In this document: positions 1 through 6,503 of the stretch, piece by piece
Position numbering within the stretch: position 1 is the first letter of the stretch
Layout of the letters: the number at the start of each line of letters is the position of its first letter
Source of the DNA: Planctomycetota bacterium
GTDB taxonomy: Bacteria; JAJVIF01; JAPKYR01
NCBI GenBank assembly: GCA_030673355.1
Contig: DAOVJF010000103.1
Location: forward strand, 1-7,789
Direction of reading: 5' to 3'
Length of the DNA: 7,789 nt
Notes under the pieces: model-generated
Seen by the model: the letters and a program-made list of their open reading frames with translations, nothing else
Databases searched by the model: none
What the model was told of the DNA's origin: nothing
Made by a program: the position numbers and the translations under genes

Positions 1-29
1 ATCCAGTATCAATTTCCGACTCGATATTC

Positions 30-350
30 GTGAATATATTTATTATCGCCCTTGCTGCTATTTTCCTCGGGGGTGGGGTCACTGCCCCTATTGCGTGGGG
101 ATTCTGGTGGGCGACAAGGTTCAAGTACTCCGCGACCGGTTTCATTTTCAGCTACTTTTTTTATTACATCCTAATTGGTTTTTTAATGTCTGTAATCAGC
201 TGGTCCCATGGACTTGCAGGAATCGGATACGGCATCCCAGCTCCTTGGTTTCTTAAATACGGCACCTTGTTTCTACAGGCTGTTTCCTTAGGGTTAATAA
301 CGTTTCTATGTGTCAGAATTTCGTTCTGGGTGCTTGGGAGGCGAGTATGA
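30..350 (+). CDS. small multi-pass membrane protein, unknown function (possibly 5'-partial)
   Basis: I do not recognise the family. The 106-residue product is very hydrophobic, with about three predicted membrane segments at residues 2-26, 37-58 and 78-101. It is rich in Trp, Phe, Tyr and Gly and ends in a basic tail (GRRV). The GTG at 30 has no visible ribosome binding site, and the frame stays open to the left edge (base 3), so the gene may start outside the window. Its TGA stop overlaps the ATG of the next gene (ATGA at 347-350), which suggests translational coupling and a shared membrane or envelope role. That role is inference; no catalytic motif is visible. Confidence 0.55.
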   Translation: MNIFIIALAAIFLGGGVTAPIAWGFWWATRFKYSATGFIFSYFFYYILIGFLMSVISWSHGLAGIGYGIPAPWFLKYGTLFLQAVSLGLITFLCVRISFWVLGRRV

Positions 351-1399
351 AAAGGAATATCAGAATCATTATCCCTGTTGTCGTTTACCTCGTATCGGTT
401 CTTGCGGGTTATGGCCAAACTTATTTTCACAATCGCTCAATTGAAAGACTGATCAACGATGCAGGCAGCCAGGGAGAACCGGTAGTTGTTATTGTTCTCG
501 AAACACAGCCGTCATGGATATTACCGTACGGCCAGTCAAAATTGAGGCTTTACAATATACATGGAGATTCAGTCCCGCTGGCTGTTAATTGGGATTTTAG
601 CTGGGCAGCTGGGCTTTATTTCAGCGAAGATGGCACACTGTATTTCTATGAAAGGTCGTATTGGGCTTTCGATCAGATCTTATTCTCAATGAAACTCAAT
701 GATAGTGAACTTAAAAGAATCTGGATCACCCATGTCTGGAAAACATTTGATCCTGGTGAAACAATCATTGGCCAGGGTTATGTAGCAAAGACGAGTAACT
801 TTGTCGTGGTGTTTGAGGATCGTATTCAGGTTTTCAATCCGGACGGTGACATAATACTGACACATGAATTTATCAATCCCTTTCCAAGTGTAACCGATAC
901 TTCGGCACAATTTCACAGGCTCTCCTTTGCATTAACCCATGATATGTCCAAGCTGATTGTGATTGCATATAAACAAAGAGAAAACGTAGGAAAGTCCTGG
1001 ATATATAATCTTGAAACCGGGGAATGGAACAGCCTGGTTGACCCTGCAACGGATTTTTTTGTCATTGAACCCGACATGGGTGGGAGATACATTGCCTGCA
1101 TGTATAAAGCCCCTTCCGGTATGCTGGTACAAGCCTATATTGACCTGGATGCTGACGGTAAATTAAGCAGCCCCCTGGCAGGATCCACAATGCCCGATAT
1201 CTGGACAAACTGGGCAGCATTGGTCGGTCCCAGTGGCATTACTCCGAACGTCAGAATTTACGATATTGAAAATGACTGGGAGGAATACACGATCAACCTA
1301 CCGGGCACAATATCAGGAACCAGTTATTTTGTCCAAACTCTGGCTATTTACGAACCCCCACCGAACGGACTCGACGGAATGTACGAGAATTTCGAGTAA
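347..1399 (+). CDS. exported or membrane-anchored beta-propeller-like protein, unknown function
   Basis: The product is 350 residues. I choose the ATG at 347 over the in-frame ATG at 308. It is preceded by GGGAGG (336-341) at 5-base spacing, it overlaps the upstream stop as ATGA, and it puts a classic signal sequence at the N-terminus: MKRN, then a hydrophobic core to about residue 21, ending AGYGQ. The rest is beta-rich with recurrent blocks such as LYFSEDGTLYFYE, IQVFNPDGDIILTHEF, WIYNLETGEWNSL and VRIYDIENDWEEY. These look like blades of a WD40/YVTN-type propeller, of the sort often seen in periplasmic or surface proteins. No catalytic or metal-binding motif stands out. It is probably co-translated with the upstream membrane protein. 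The propeller fold and export are inferred; the function is unknown. Confidence 0.7.
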   Translation: MKRNIRIIIPVVVYLVSVLAGYGQTYFHNRSIERLINDAGSQGEPVVVIVLETQPSWILPYGQSKLRLYNIHGDSVPLAVNWDFSWAAGLYFSEDGTLYFYERSYWAFDQILFSMKLNDSELKRIWITHVWKTFDPGETIIGQGYVAKTSNFVVVFEDRIQVFNPDGDIILTHEFINPFPSVTDTSAQFHRLSFALTHDMSKLIVIAYKQRENVGKSWIYNLETGEWNSLVDPATDFFVIEPDMGGRYIACMYKAPSGMLVQAYIDLDADGKLSSPLAGSTMPDIWTNWAALVGPSGITPNVRIYDIENDWEEYTINLPGTISGTSYFVQTLAIYEPPPNGLDGMYENFE

Positions 1400-1426
1400 C
1401 ATCCTCCCCCTTTTATCCTTATTACA

Positions 1427-1455
1427 TTGACTTAAAACCCACAAACGGCTAATAT
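1427..1455 (+). promoter_or_regulatory. sigma70-type promoter of dnaN
   Basis: A TTGACT -35 box (1427-1432) and a TAATAT -10 box (1450-1455) are separated by exactly 17 bases. Each box matches consensus at 5 of 6 (-35) and 4 of 6 (-10) positions. Transcription would start near 1462, giving a leader of about 100 bases before dnaN. The promoter lies just after the stop of the preceding gene, where no terminator hairpin is visible, so some readthrough into dnaN is possible. Confidence 0.7.
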
Positions 1456-1460
1456 TTGGT

Positions 1461-1504
1461 CTCCCCTTTTTGGGAGGTTTAATTTGTATCATCGCCCGGA
1501 TGAT
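1461..1504 (+). promoter_or_regulatory. two small hairpins in the dnaN 5' leader
   Basis: Just after the predicted transcription start, CTCCC (1461-1465) can pair with GGGAG (1472-1476) around a pyrimidine loop. A second perfect inverted repeat, ATCATC (1488-1493) and GATGAT (1499-1504), encloses GCCCG. They may be RNA hairpins, or the second may be a protein-binding operator at the DNA level. The inverted repeats are directly visible; any regulatory role is inference. Confidence 0.35.
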
Positions 1505-1560
1505 GGACGTTTGGGTATTTCTTTTATTTTGGTAATTTCGGAAGAGAGAATTGGCACACT

Positions 1561-2688
1561 ATGAAGGTTAAATTATCGCTAAAAGAATTCACAAGACACC
1601 TGCAGATCGCAATGAGAGCGATCGCCGTGAGGCCCACCCTGCCTATCCTGAACTACATGCTCATGGAGGCTGAGGATGGCAAAGTCATGCTCACCGGATA
1701 CGACATGGAGATGGGAATCAGGGTAAAATTCCCAGCCGAGGTGATCGAGGCTGGCAGCCTTGCAGTCAAGGCTAAAACCCTGAATGAAATCGTGACGCAG
1801 ATTCCCGCCGAGGATATCGAGCTCGATTTCAACGACATCTCGAAAATTACCATCAGCGGCGGACGAAGCGAATTCCAGCTTGTGGGGAAACCCGGCGGTG
1901 AATACCCGAGCCTGCCCGATGTGGGTGAGGAGGAGGAAGTACTGACCCTCCCGATCGAAAGGTTCATGACCAATCTTAAACGGACAATTTTCGCAAGCAG
2001 CCTGGATATGCCGAAGAATTACACATCCGGGATTTTGCTGAAAATCAGCGACAACCTCCTTCAGATCGTCGCGACCGACGGGCGTCGCCTAGCGATGGTA
2101 ACCGACAAACTCAAGAGCGTTCATGAAGGCGAAAAGATGGTGCTGATCCCGTCGAAGACGATGCATGAGCTGTTACGGATCCTCGGGATGAACTGGGAAG
2201 GCGACCTTGAACTTCACCTGTCAGAAAATCTCGCGCTCTTCCGACTTGGCGACAATGGTGAAGTGGAGATTATCACTCATCTCCTCGACACTCCCTACCC
2301 TGATTACGAGAAGGTAATTCCCGAGGAAACCACTGGTTCTCTGACTGTAGATCGCAACCGTCTGATCGCCAGTCTGAGACAGGTCGGTATCCTCGCGCGC
2401 CAGCAGGACGGCCGGGATATGTCGGTACTTGAAACCACTGACGATCACTTAAAAATCAGTTCAAAGGCTGAAAGTGAGGGTAAGGCCGAGGTTGAAGTGC
2501 CGATCGAACGTGAAGGAGAACCGCTTAAGGTGGCGTTTAACTACCAATACCTTCTCGACCCGCTCCTTGCGGTCGAGGATGAGAAAATAGTGATGAAATA
2601 TTCCGGGTCGCTGGAACCGGGGATAATAACAATCCCGTCGGATGATTCGTATACATATGTCGTGATGCCGGTCCGGCTGCCGGAGTAG
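1561..2688 (+). CDS. dnaN: DNA polymerase III subunit beta (sliding clamp)
   Basis: DnaN forms the homodimeric ring that encircles DNA and tethers the replicative polymerase and other clamp-binding proteins. At 375 residues it has the full family length. The three clamp domains fall at roughly 1-125, 130-250 and 252-375. Recognisable family signatures are RPTLPIL (24-30), ATDGRRLA (171-178), TPYPDYEKVIP (244-254), FNYQYLLDPL (326-335) and the near-terminal YVVMPVRL (366-373). The last two help build the hydrophobic cleft that binds clamp-binding motifs. The ATG at 1561 matches the normal family N-terminus (MKVKL). GGAAGAGAG (1540-1548) is a plausible but somewhat distant ribosome binding site. 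The gene has its own promoter and terminator, and no dnaA or recF is adjacent within the window. No key region appears missing. Confidence 0.97.
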   Translation: MKVKLSLKEFTRHLQIAMRAIAVRPTLPILNYMLMEAEDGKVMLTGYDMEMGIRVKFPAEVIEAGSLAVKAKTLNEIVTQIPAEDIELDFNDISKITISGGRSEFQLVGKPGGEYPSLPDVGEEEEVLTLPIERFMTNLKRTIFASSLDMPKNYTSGILLKISDNLLQIVATDGRRLAMVTDKLKSVHEGEKMVLIPSKTMHELLRILGMNWEGDLELHLSENLALFRLGDNGEVEIITHLLDTPYPDYEKVIPEETTGSLTVDRNRLIASLRQVGILARQQDGRDMSVLETTDDHLKISSKAESEGKAEVEVPIEREGEPLKVAFNYQYLLDPLLAVEDEKIVMKYSGSLEPGIITIPSDDSYTYVVMPVRLPE

Positions 2689-2739
2689 GAATTCCTCAAA
2701 TATACCCAAGTAAATAATTAGAAAAGAAAATTCCCGATC

Positions 2740-2768
2740 GCCCGCCATTTATGGTGCAGGCTTTTTTT
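2740..2768 (+). terminator. Rho-independent terminator of dnaN
   Basis: The stem pairs GCC plus CGCCAT on the left (2740-2748) with ATGGTG plus GGC on the right (2751-2761). It contains one G-T wobble and a small unpaired CA bulge, and is followed directly by seven Ts (2762-2768). Lying 52 bases after the dnaN stop, it separates dnaN from the following flagellar-type pair. Confidence 0.75.
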
Positions 2769-2827
2769 ATTTCCATATTGAAATCAGCCGCTCTTACATG
2801 GGATGAAATGAATGTATGAGATAACAA

Positions 2828-2858
2828 TTGGAGTCCCGGTTAAGAAACATGTTACAAT
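2828..2858 (+). promoter_or_regulatory. possible extended -10 promoter for the FliK-like/FlhB-like pair
   Basis: TACAAT (2853-2858) is preceded by TG one base upstream (2850-2851), making an extended -10 element. The only -35 candidate is a poor TTGGAG (2828-2833) with a long 19-base spacer. I see no convincing sigma28 or sigma54 flagellar promoter between 2769 and 2918. A start near 2865 would give a leader of about 54 bases. Confidence 0.4.
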
Positions 2859-2895
2859 AATCCAAGAGGATTTTCGTACGATTTATAAACCGGGA
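2834..2895 (+). repeat. 8-base inverted repeat flanking the presumed promoter -10 and leader
   Basis: TCCCGGTT (2834-2841) and AACCGGGA (2888-2895) are perfect inverted copies 46 bases apart. One arm lies in the spacer of the presumed promoter and the other just ahead of the FliK-like start codon. They could be two operator half-sites or the base of a long-range RNA stem. An 8-base match can also arise by chance. Confidence 0.3.
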
Positions 2896-2918
2896 ATATC
2901 ATAGTGATGTGATTCGGG

Positions 2919-4865
2919 ATGCCTGCTGATTCATACAGTCGGATGGAGTTGATCCGCCTTTCCACTGCGACCGGGAAGGTGCTGAACCGCCTGAATTTAC
3001 TTCAGGGGCAGATTCTGCATGGGAAAATTTTTAAAATGGAACCGTTTTCCACGGGTGGGAAATCCGGACAGGAGGTTGGAATCGGAACATCGGGTGGTGT
3101 AGCGCGAATTGTACTTGGCAGTCAACTGATTGAAGCTGTGGTTAATAAACTCCTCCCGGAAGGGGCAAGTATTAAACTTGAGGTTATCCAACTTGGCGAG
3201 GATAAGTTCACGCTGAGGTTACTTGCGGTAGATGGAATATTGACCGGCAGTCAGAATGTCGCGACAATCTCCGACTTACCCGACACGGTCGATTGGACAA
3301 CCGAAACCCGGCAGGCGATCGAGAACTCTCAGGCCAGGACCCTTGAAACCCCTGGATTCCAGACACAAACCAGGATAGTCGACCTGCCAAATTTGTCTGA
3401 ACTTCCTGAAACCGCGGCACGAATGCTTAAAGCTGCGATCTCGGAAGGATTCATCGAACCAGCTCAATTCACGGCAAAGATTCCTGAAATTCAAACATCT
3501 GTACAGAAAGCCATCAGTCAGCTCGAAGGGTCAATTCGTACAATTACCGAAGCATCGCCACAGGCTGTACAGGAAATAGCAAAGTCGATCAACGCGCTCA
3601 TAAAAATCCTGCGGCCGATCGTTGCCCGTCTCCCGTCGCAGTATGTACCTCTTAACGATTCGGTGACGCTGGTTTCGCAGGCTTTGAAAAATGCCGCGTA
3701 TGTTTTAAGGCCTTCAAATGAACCCGGTTCTCTTGTAACTTACAGTTTCCCCGGACAACCGCGACAAGGTCCGACTTCCGGAACCCCCCAGGCCGGACCG
3801 ATGGTGACCACAACCGCTCAATCGACTGGCAGCGCACCTTCGCAGCCAGCCAGTGTTACAGGATCGGGATTTTCAACCCCACAGGCCCAATCCGGAAGTG
3901 CTGGAACAACTCCTCAGCCCCAACAGGCTCCCCAGGCTGGACAGATTAGTGAAACCGGTCCGGGACAGCCCGCACCCGCAACCCAGGCACCAGGTAATGT
4001 TGCCGGGACTTCAGGAACAGCGGCGAGTACAAATGTACCAGGCACTGTAAATGCTCAGTTGCCCACACCTGCTACACCGTCTGCACCGGACGCGGTTGGA
4101 GATATCGGCGCTCGGCAATCAACCCAGCTTCCAGGCACTGAATCGCCTGAGGCGGTAAAAGCCGCTCTCCCTGAAATACTGGCTAAAAGAACATCTGAAG
4201 ACATCTCCCAGGGCAGAGATGCGAGAGCTGAACAAGCTCAACACGCGCGAAATGTGCTTCTCGGAATTCGAACGCTCTCCCTGCTATCGTCTCGCATTGC
4301 ACAGGCACGGGGATGGAATATACATGAATCGGCTACTTTCGTGAATCATGCGTCACATCTCACGACACTGGCGGACGCGTACGAGGGCGTATTATTAGCC
4401 CCTTTGCTTACCAGTGCGTTTGAAACTCCGGATGCAATTCCGAGACTTTTACTCTCGTTACTTTTCCCGGGCGGGTATGGTGAAGTGGGGATAATCCAAC
4501 CTGACGGGACGCGTCCAGATGAAAGCGGTTCGGAAGATTCCGACAGCGATGACCGGAGAAACAATTGTATCGGTTTAATACGCCTGAGGACCGAAGGGCT
4601 GGGAAATCTGAATGTAAAACTCGATTTTCATGGTGATGCGGAAAATGAAATTCCCCCGAGGGTTTCAGGCACATTCCATGTCGAAGAGTTTGCGGCCGAT
4701 ATTCTACGGACCGAAATCCCGGCACTCGACAGGGCACTGGACGCGCGAGGGATAATTTCCGACGGGTTTAATGTCCGGGAAACAGGGATTGGAAGACAGG
4801 CGCCCCAAACCGGAAATCCCTCAAGAAGAACCGACACGTCGGGGGGACTCGATATAAAAGTGTAA
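2919..4865 (+). CDS. FliK-like (YlqG-type) hook-length-control-family protein
   Basis: The 648-residue product has three parts. The N-terminal part (about 1-265) is mixed alpha/beta then helical. A long low-complexity linker (about 275-410) is rich in Pro, Gln, Thr, Ser, Gly and Ala. The C-terminal part follows, where residues 551-615 read IGLIRLRTEGLGNLNVKL...FAADILRTEIPALDRALDARGI. This is the pattern of the FliK C-terminal (Flg_hook) domain: an L-x-P/T-x-x-LG strand, then a helix ending in L...L...G. An acidic insert (DESGSEDSDSDD, 534-545) precedes it. FliK proteins measure hook length and switch export specificity through FlhB. The very next gene is an FlhB C-terminal homologue, as in the YlqG-YlqH pair of Bacillus, so I infer this is the FliK-like partner and not necessarily the main FliK. 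The ATG at 2919 follows an in-frame stop at 2910-2912 and has a poor ribosome binding site; the ATG at 2943 is an alternative. Confidence 0.75.
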   Translation: MPADSYSRMELIRLSTATGKVLNRLNLLQGQILHGKIFKMEPFSTGGKSGQEVGIGTSGGVARIVLGSQLIEAVVNKLLPEGASIKLEVIQLGEDKFTLRLLAVDGILTGSQNVATISDLPDTVDWTTETRQAIENSQARTLETPGFQTQTRIVDLPNLSELPETAARMLKAAISEGFIEPAQFTAKIPEIQTSVQKAISQLEGSIRTITEASPQAVQEIAKSINALIKILRPIVARLPSQYVPLNDSVTLVSQALKNAAYVLRPSNEPGSLVTYSFPGQPRQGPTSGTPQAGPMVTTTAQSTGSAPSQPASVTGSGFSTPQAQSGSAGTTPQPQQAPQAGQISETGPGQPAPATQAPGNVAGTSGTAASTNVPGTVNAQLPTPATPSAPDAVGDIGARQSTQLPGTESPEAVKAALPEILAKRTSEDISQGRDARAEQAQHARNVLLGIRTLSLLSSRIAQARGWNIHESATFVNHASHLTTLADAYEGVLLAPLLTSAFETPDAIPRLLLSLLFPGGYGEVGIIQPDGTRPDESGSEDSDSDDRRNNCIGLIRLRTEGLGNLNVKLDFHGDAENEIPPRVSGTFHVEEFAADILRTEIPALDRALDARGIISDGFNVRETGIGRQAPQTGNPSRRTDTSGGLDIKV

Positions 4866-4872
4866 AAGAAGA

Positions 4873-5160
4873 ATGCCTTTAAATAATGACATAAGGCGTG
4901 CAATCGCCCTTGGATACGATCCGGAAACCGACCGTGCCCCGAAAGTTATGGCAAAGGGTCTCGGTCCGGTGGCTGAAGCGATCCTGGCAATCGCGAGAAA
5001 ACACGACGTGCAATTGCACGAAGATCCCGCGCTTGCCAGGAGCCTGTATATACTCGAACTCGGACAGGAAATTCCAGAGGAGTTTTATATTGCGATCGCG
5101 GAGGTCCTTGCGTTTATATACAGGATGGATAAGAAGATGAAAAGCGCACGATTACGTTAG
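4873..5160 (+). CDS. stand-alone FlhB C-terminal-domain protein (YlqH/FlhX type)
   Basis: The 95-residue protein matches the cytoplasmic C-terminal fragment of the export-switch protein FlhB. Recognisable segments are ALGYDPETDRAPKVMAKG (12-29), EDPALARSLY (50-59), GQEIPEEFY (64-72) and AEVLAFIYRMDKK (76-88). The FlhB membrane domain is absent. The NPTH autocleavage motif that normally precedes this fragment is also absent; here the sequence is NNDIRRAIAL. The gene therefore encodes something equivalent to the product left after FlhB self-cleavage. In other bacteria such proteins can substitute for, or accompany, the FlhB C-terminus in switching export from hook to filament substrates. It lies 7 bases after the FliK-like stop, with a weak AAGAAGA ribosome binding site, so translation is probably coupled. 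The family is confident; the exact role in this organism is inferred. Confidence 0.88.
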   Translation: MPLNNDIRRAIALGYDPETDRAPKVMAKGLGPVAEAILAIARKHDVQLHEDPALARSLYILELGQEIPEEFYIAIAEVLAFIYRMDKKMKSARLR

Positions 5161-5313
5161 ATATTTCCATAATTTTAAACGTTAGGGCAGAATTTATAAG
5201 ACTCACTTAGAAACCATAATATAATACTGCATACCTCTACTTTCGGGATAAAACTGCTTCGAGTACAAGGCATTTTTCCCTTACAGTGACGATCCCCATA
5301 TAGTGACGGCCCT

Positions 5314-5389
5314 GGGGACATGTCTTTTTTCTCCAGTGACGCGGTTGAATCATGCTAAGTGGTGATTAGGGAAAAAAGCACGTGTCCCC
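5314..5389. repeat. palindromic element, copy 1
   Basis: The left arm (5314-5334, starting GGGGACATGTC then six Ts) is an imperfect inverted copy of the right arm (5369-5389: GGGAAAAAAGC, then ACGTGTCCCC). They can form a stem of about 20 base pairs with a few mismatches or a bulge. The interior holds AGTGACG and a second inverted repeat, AATCA (5348-5352) with TGATT (5363-5367), so the whole could fold into a two-tier hairpin or cruciform. Confidence 0.8.
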
Positions 5390-5421
5390 ATACAGTGATG
5401 ACCCCATAAAGTGACGACCCC

Positions 5422-5497
5422 GGGGACATGTCTTTTTTCTCCAGTGACGCGGTTGAATCATGCTAAGTGGTGATTAGGGAAAAAAGCACGTGTCCCC
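5422..5497. repeat. palindromic element, copy 2
   Basis: This copy is identical base for base to the element at 5314-5389, including both arms, the A6/T6 tracts and the inner AATCA (5456-5460) and TGATT (5471-5475) repeat. It is in the same orientation as copy 1, 108 bases downstream. Its left arm can also pair with the right arm of copy 1 (5381-5389 with 5422-5430), giving an alternative stem followed by TCTTTTTT. Confidence 0.8.
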
Positions 5498-5568
5498 ATA
5501 TAGTGACGTCCCCGTGATTTATGCAATTTCAAGTAGATTTGGTCTAAACCCTTGGTCCAGATTACTAT

Positions 5569-5595
5569 AAAAAAAACCGCTCTTCCGGGCGGTTT
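5569..5595 (-). terminator. Rho-independent terminator of the rplQ-truA-rplM-rpsI operon
   Basis: On the minus strand AAACCGC and GCGGTTT form a 7-base-pair stem around the loop CCGGAAGA. The stem runs into a tract of eight Ts (plus-strand As at 5569-5576). It lies 28 bases beyond the rpsI stop. In the plus direction the stem is followed only by GTATAATTT, so it is a weaker terminator for the converging FlhB-like transcript. Confidence 0.88.
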
Positions 5596-5623
5596 GTATA
5601 ATTTCAAAGTAAACCAGATAAAA

Positions 5624-6019
5624 TCAACGTTTCGAGAACTGGAACTTTTTGCGGGCTTTCTTCTGGCCGTACTTCTTCCGTTCCTTGATCTTCGAGTTTC
5701 TCGTCAGGCAGCCGGACTCCTTCAACTTGTTACGGAATTCAGGTTCGATTTCAACAAGCGCGCGAGCGATACCGAGTTTCAGCGCGTCGGCATGCCCGGC
5801 AATTCCGCCGCCGTGGATTTTCGCGATCACATCGAAATCCGCGGCTTTATCGAGTGCTGTAAACGGCAGCATGACATCATCGAGCTGCTTTTTACGCGGG
5901 AAATAGTTTTTGGCTTCCAAACCATTGACCATGACTTTCCCTTTTCCACGGGCGAGCCGTACACGGGCGATCGCGCACTTTCTTTTTCCGGTTCCCCATA
6001 TGTATTTCACTTCAGCCAT
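5624..6019 (-). CDS. rpsI: 30S ribosomal protein S9 (uS9)
   Basis: S9 is a small-subunit head protein whose C-terminal tail reaches the P-site tRNA. The 131-residue product has the usual family length and the usual landmarks: GTGKRKCAIARVRL near the N-terminus, the GGGIAGHADALKLGIARAL block (70-88), and the basic C-terminus ending exactly in FSKR, whose last Arg is the P-site contact in known ribosomes. The ATG at 6019 overlaps the end of rplM by 8 bases. It is preceded, inside rplM, by AAGGTGA at 9-base spacing, a good ribosome binding site. S9 and L13 form a conserved gene pair in bacteria. Nothing is missing. Confidence 0.98.
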   Translation of the reverse strand: MAEVKYIWGTGKRKCAIARVRLARGKGKVMVNGLEAKNYFPRKKQLDDVMLPFTALDKAADFDVIAKIHGGGIAGHADALKLGIARALVEIEPEFRNKLKESGCLTRNSKIKERKKYGQKKARKKFQFSKR

Positions 6020-6491
6020 TATTGTCTGTCACCTTTTTTACCTTTTCCAGAATGTATTCGGGAAACGCCTCGGGTTTCTGCGCCGCGAATTCATGCGTCG
6101 GTCCCGGTCCTGAATAGATCTTAAGCTTCTTGAGTATCGCGCGTCCAAGGCGGTTTTTCGGGAGCATATTCTTGACCGCGAGTTCTATAACACGCCTGGG
6201 ATCACGCTTCATCATTTCCCCGAAATTCCGGCTCTTGATCGATCCGGGATACCCGGAATGGCGCCAGTAAAGCTTGTCCGTCAGTTTCTTGCCGGTAACC
6301 CTGACTTTGTCGGCGTTGATAACTATCACGAAATCGCCGTTGTCGACATGCGGCGCGAAATCGGCCTTGTGCTTGCCAAGGAGTACTGTCGCGACAGCAC
6401 TCGCTGCCCGGCCCAGGATAAGGCCGTCAATGTCGAGGATGTACCATTTTCGCTCGACCGTTGCCTTATTTGGTATGTAAGTCTTAACCAT
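6012..6491 (-). CDS. rplM: 50S ribosomal protein L13 (uL13)
   Basis: L13 is a large-subunit protein that binds 23S rRNA early in assembly. The product from the ATG at 6491 has 159 residues. Its MVKTYIPNKATVERKWYILD start matches the usual family N-terminus. Other landmarks are LGRAASAVATVLLGKHK, DNGDFVIVINADKVRVTGKK, the YWRHSGYPG segment and AVKNMLPKNRLGR. The frame is open further upstream to a GTG at 6557 that overlaps the truA stop, but the extra residues (including CFSC) do not belong to the family, so I prefer 6491. The stretch 6492-6553 is then a 62-base leader with a hairpin. The ribosome binding site is weak (GGGAT, a short distance upstream). The 3' end overlaps rpsI by 8 bases. Confidence 0.95.
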   Translation of the reverse strand: MVKTYIPNKATVERKWYILDIDGLILGRAASAVATVLLGKHKADFAPHVDNGDFVIVINADKVRVTGKKLTDKLYWRHSGYPGSIKSRNFGEMMKRDPRRVIELAVKNMLPKNRLGRAILKKLKIYSGPGPTHEFAAQKPEAFPEYILEKVKKVTDNNG

Positions 6492-6503
6492 TTTTTCTAT
6501 CCC

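Larger units (their letters stand above)
5282..5513. repeat. two-unit composite repeat array (REP/BIME- or MITE-like) in the convergent intergenic region
   Basis: The 463-base gap between the FlhB-like gene and rpsI holds no credible gene. Bases 5161-5281 are AT-rich and I see nothing else in them. From 5282 the sequence has the order motif-motif-hairpin, motif-motif-hairpin, motif, with a period of 108 bases. The motif is CATAnAGTGAYGnnCCC. AGTGACG or AGTGATG occurs at 5285, 5302, 5335, 5394, 5410, 5443 and 5502. Bases 5314-5392 and 5422-5500 are identical over all 79 positions, implying recent duplication, conversion or insertion. No transposase is present, so any mobility would be non-autonomous. 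Confidence 0.85.

Noticed and set aside
308..346. Earlier in-frame ATG for the propeller-like gene at 308
   Set aside because: It has no ribosome binding site and lies well inside the preceding gene. The ATG at 347 has GGGAGG at good spacing and begins a proper signal sequence.
1413..1421. TTATCCTTA as a DnaA box and hint of a replication origin near dnaN
   Set aside because: It has two mismatches to TTATCCACA, I saw no cluster of further boxes or AT-rich unwinding region, and dnaA is absent from the window.
5220..5225. TATAAT in the intergenic region as a promoter
   Set aside because: There is no acceptable -35 box at 16-18 bases, and it points into non-coding repeat sequence. The surrounding DNA is simply AT-rich.
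5187..5229. GCAGAATT ... AATACTGC imperfect inverted repeat after the FlhB-like gene
   Set aside because: It is short, mismatched, AT-rich and not followed by a T tract, so it does not support a terminator or operator call.
5282..5513. CRISPR array
   Set aside because: There are only two long units, they contain inverted repeats and identical spacer-like interiors, and there are no cas genes. The period and structure do not fit CRISPR.
5552..6124. 190-codon open frame on the plus strand opposite rpsI
   Set aside because: It begins within the operon terminator and runs antisense to rpsI and rplM, whose products are unmistakable. No ribosome binding site or family resemblance was seen.
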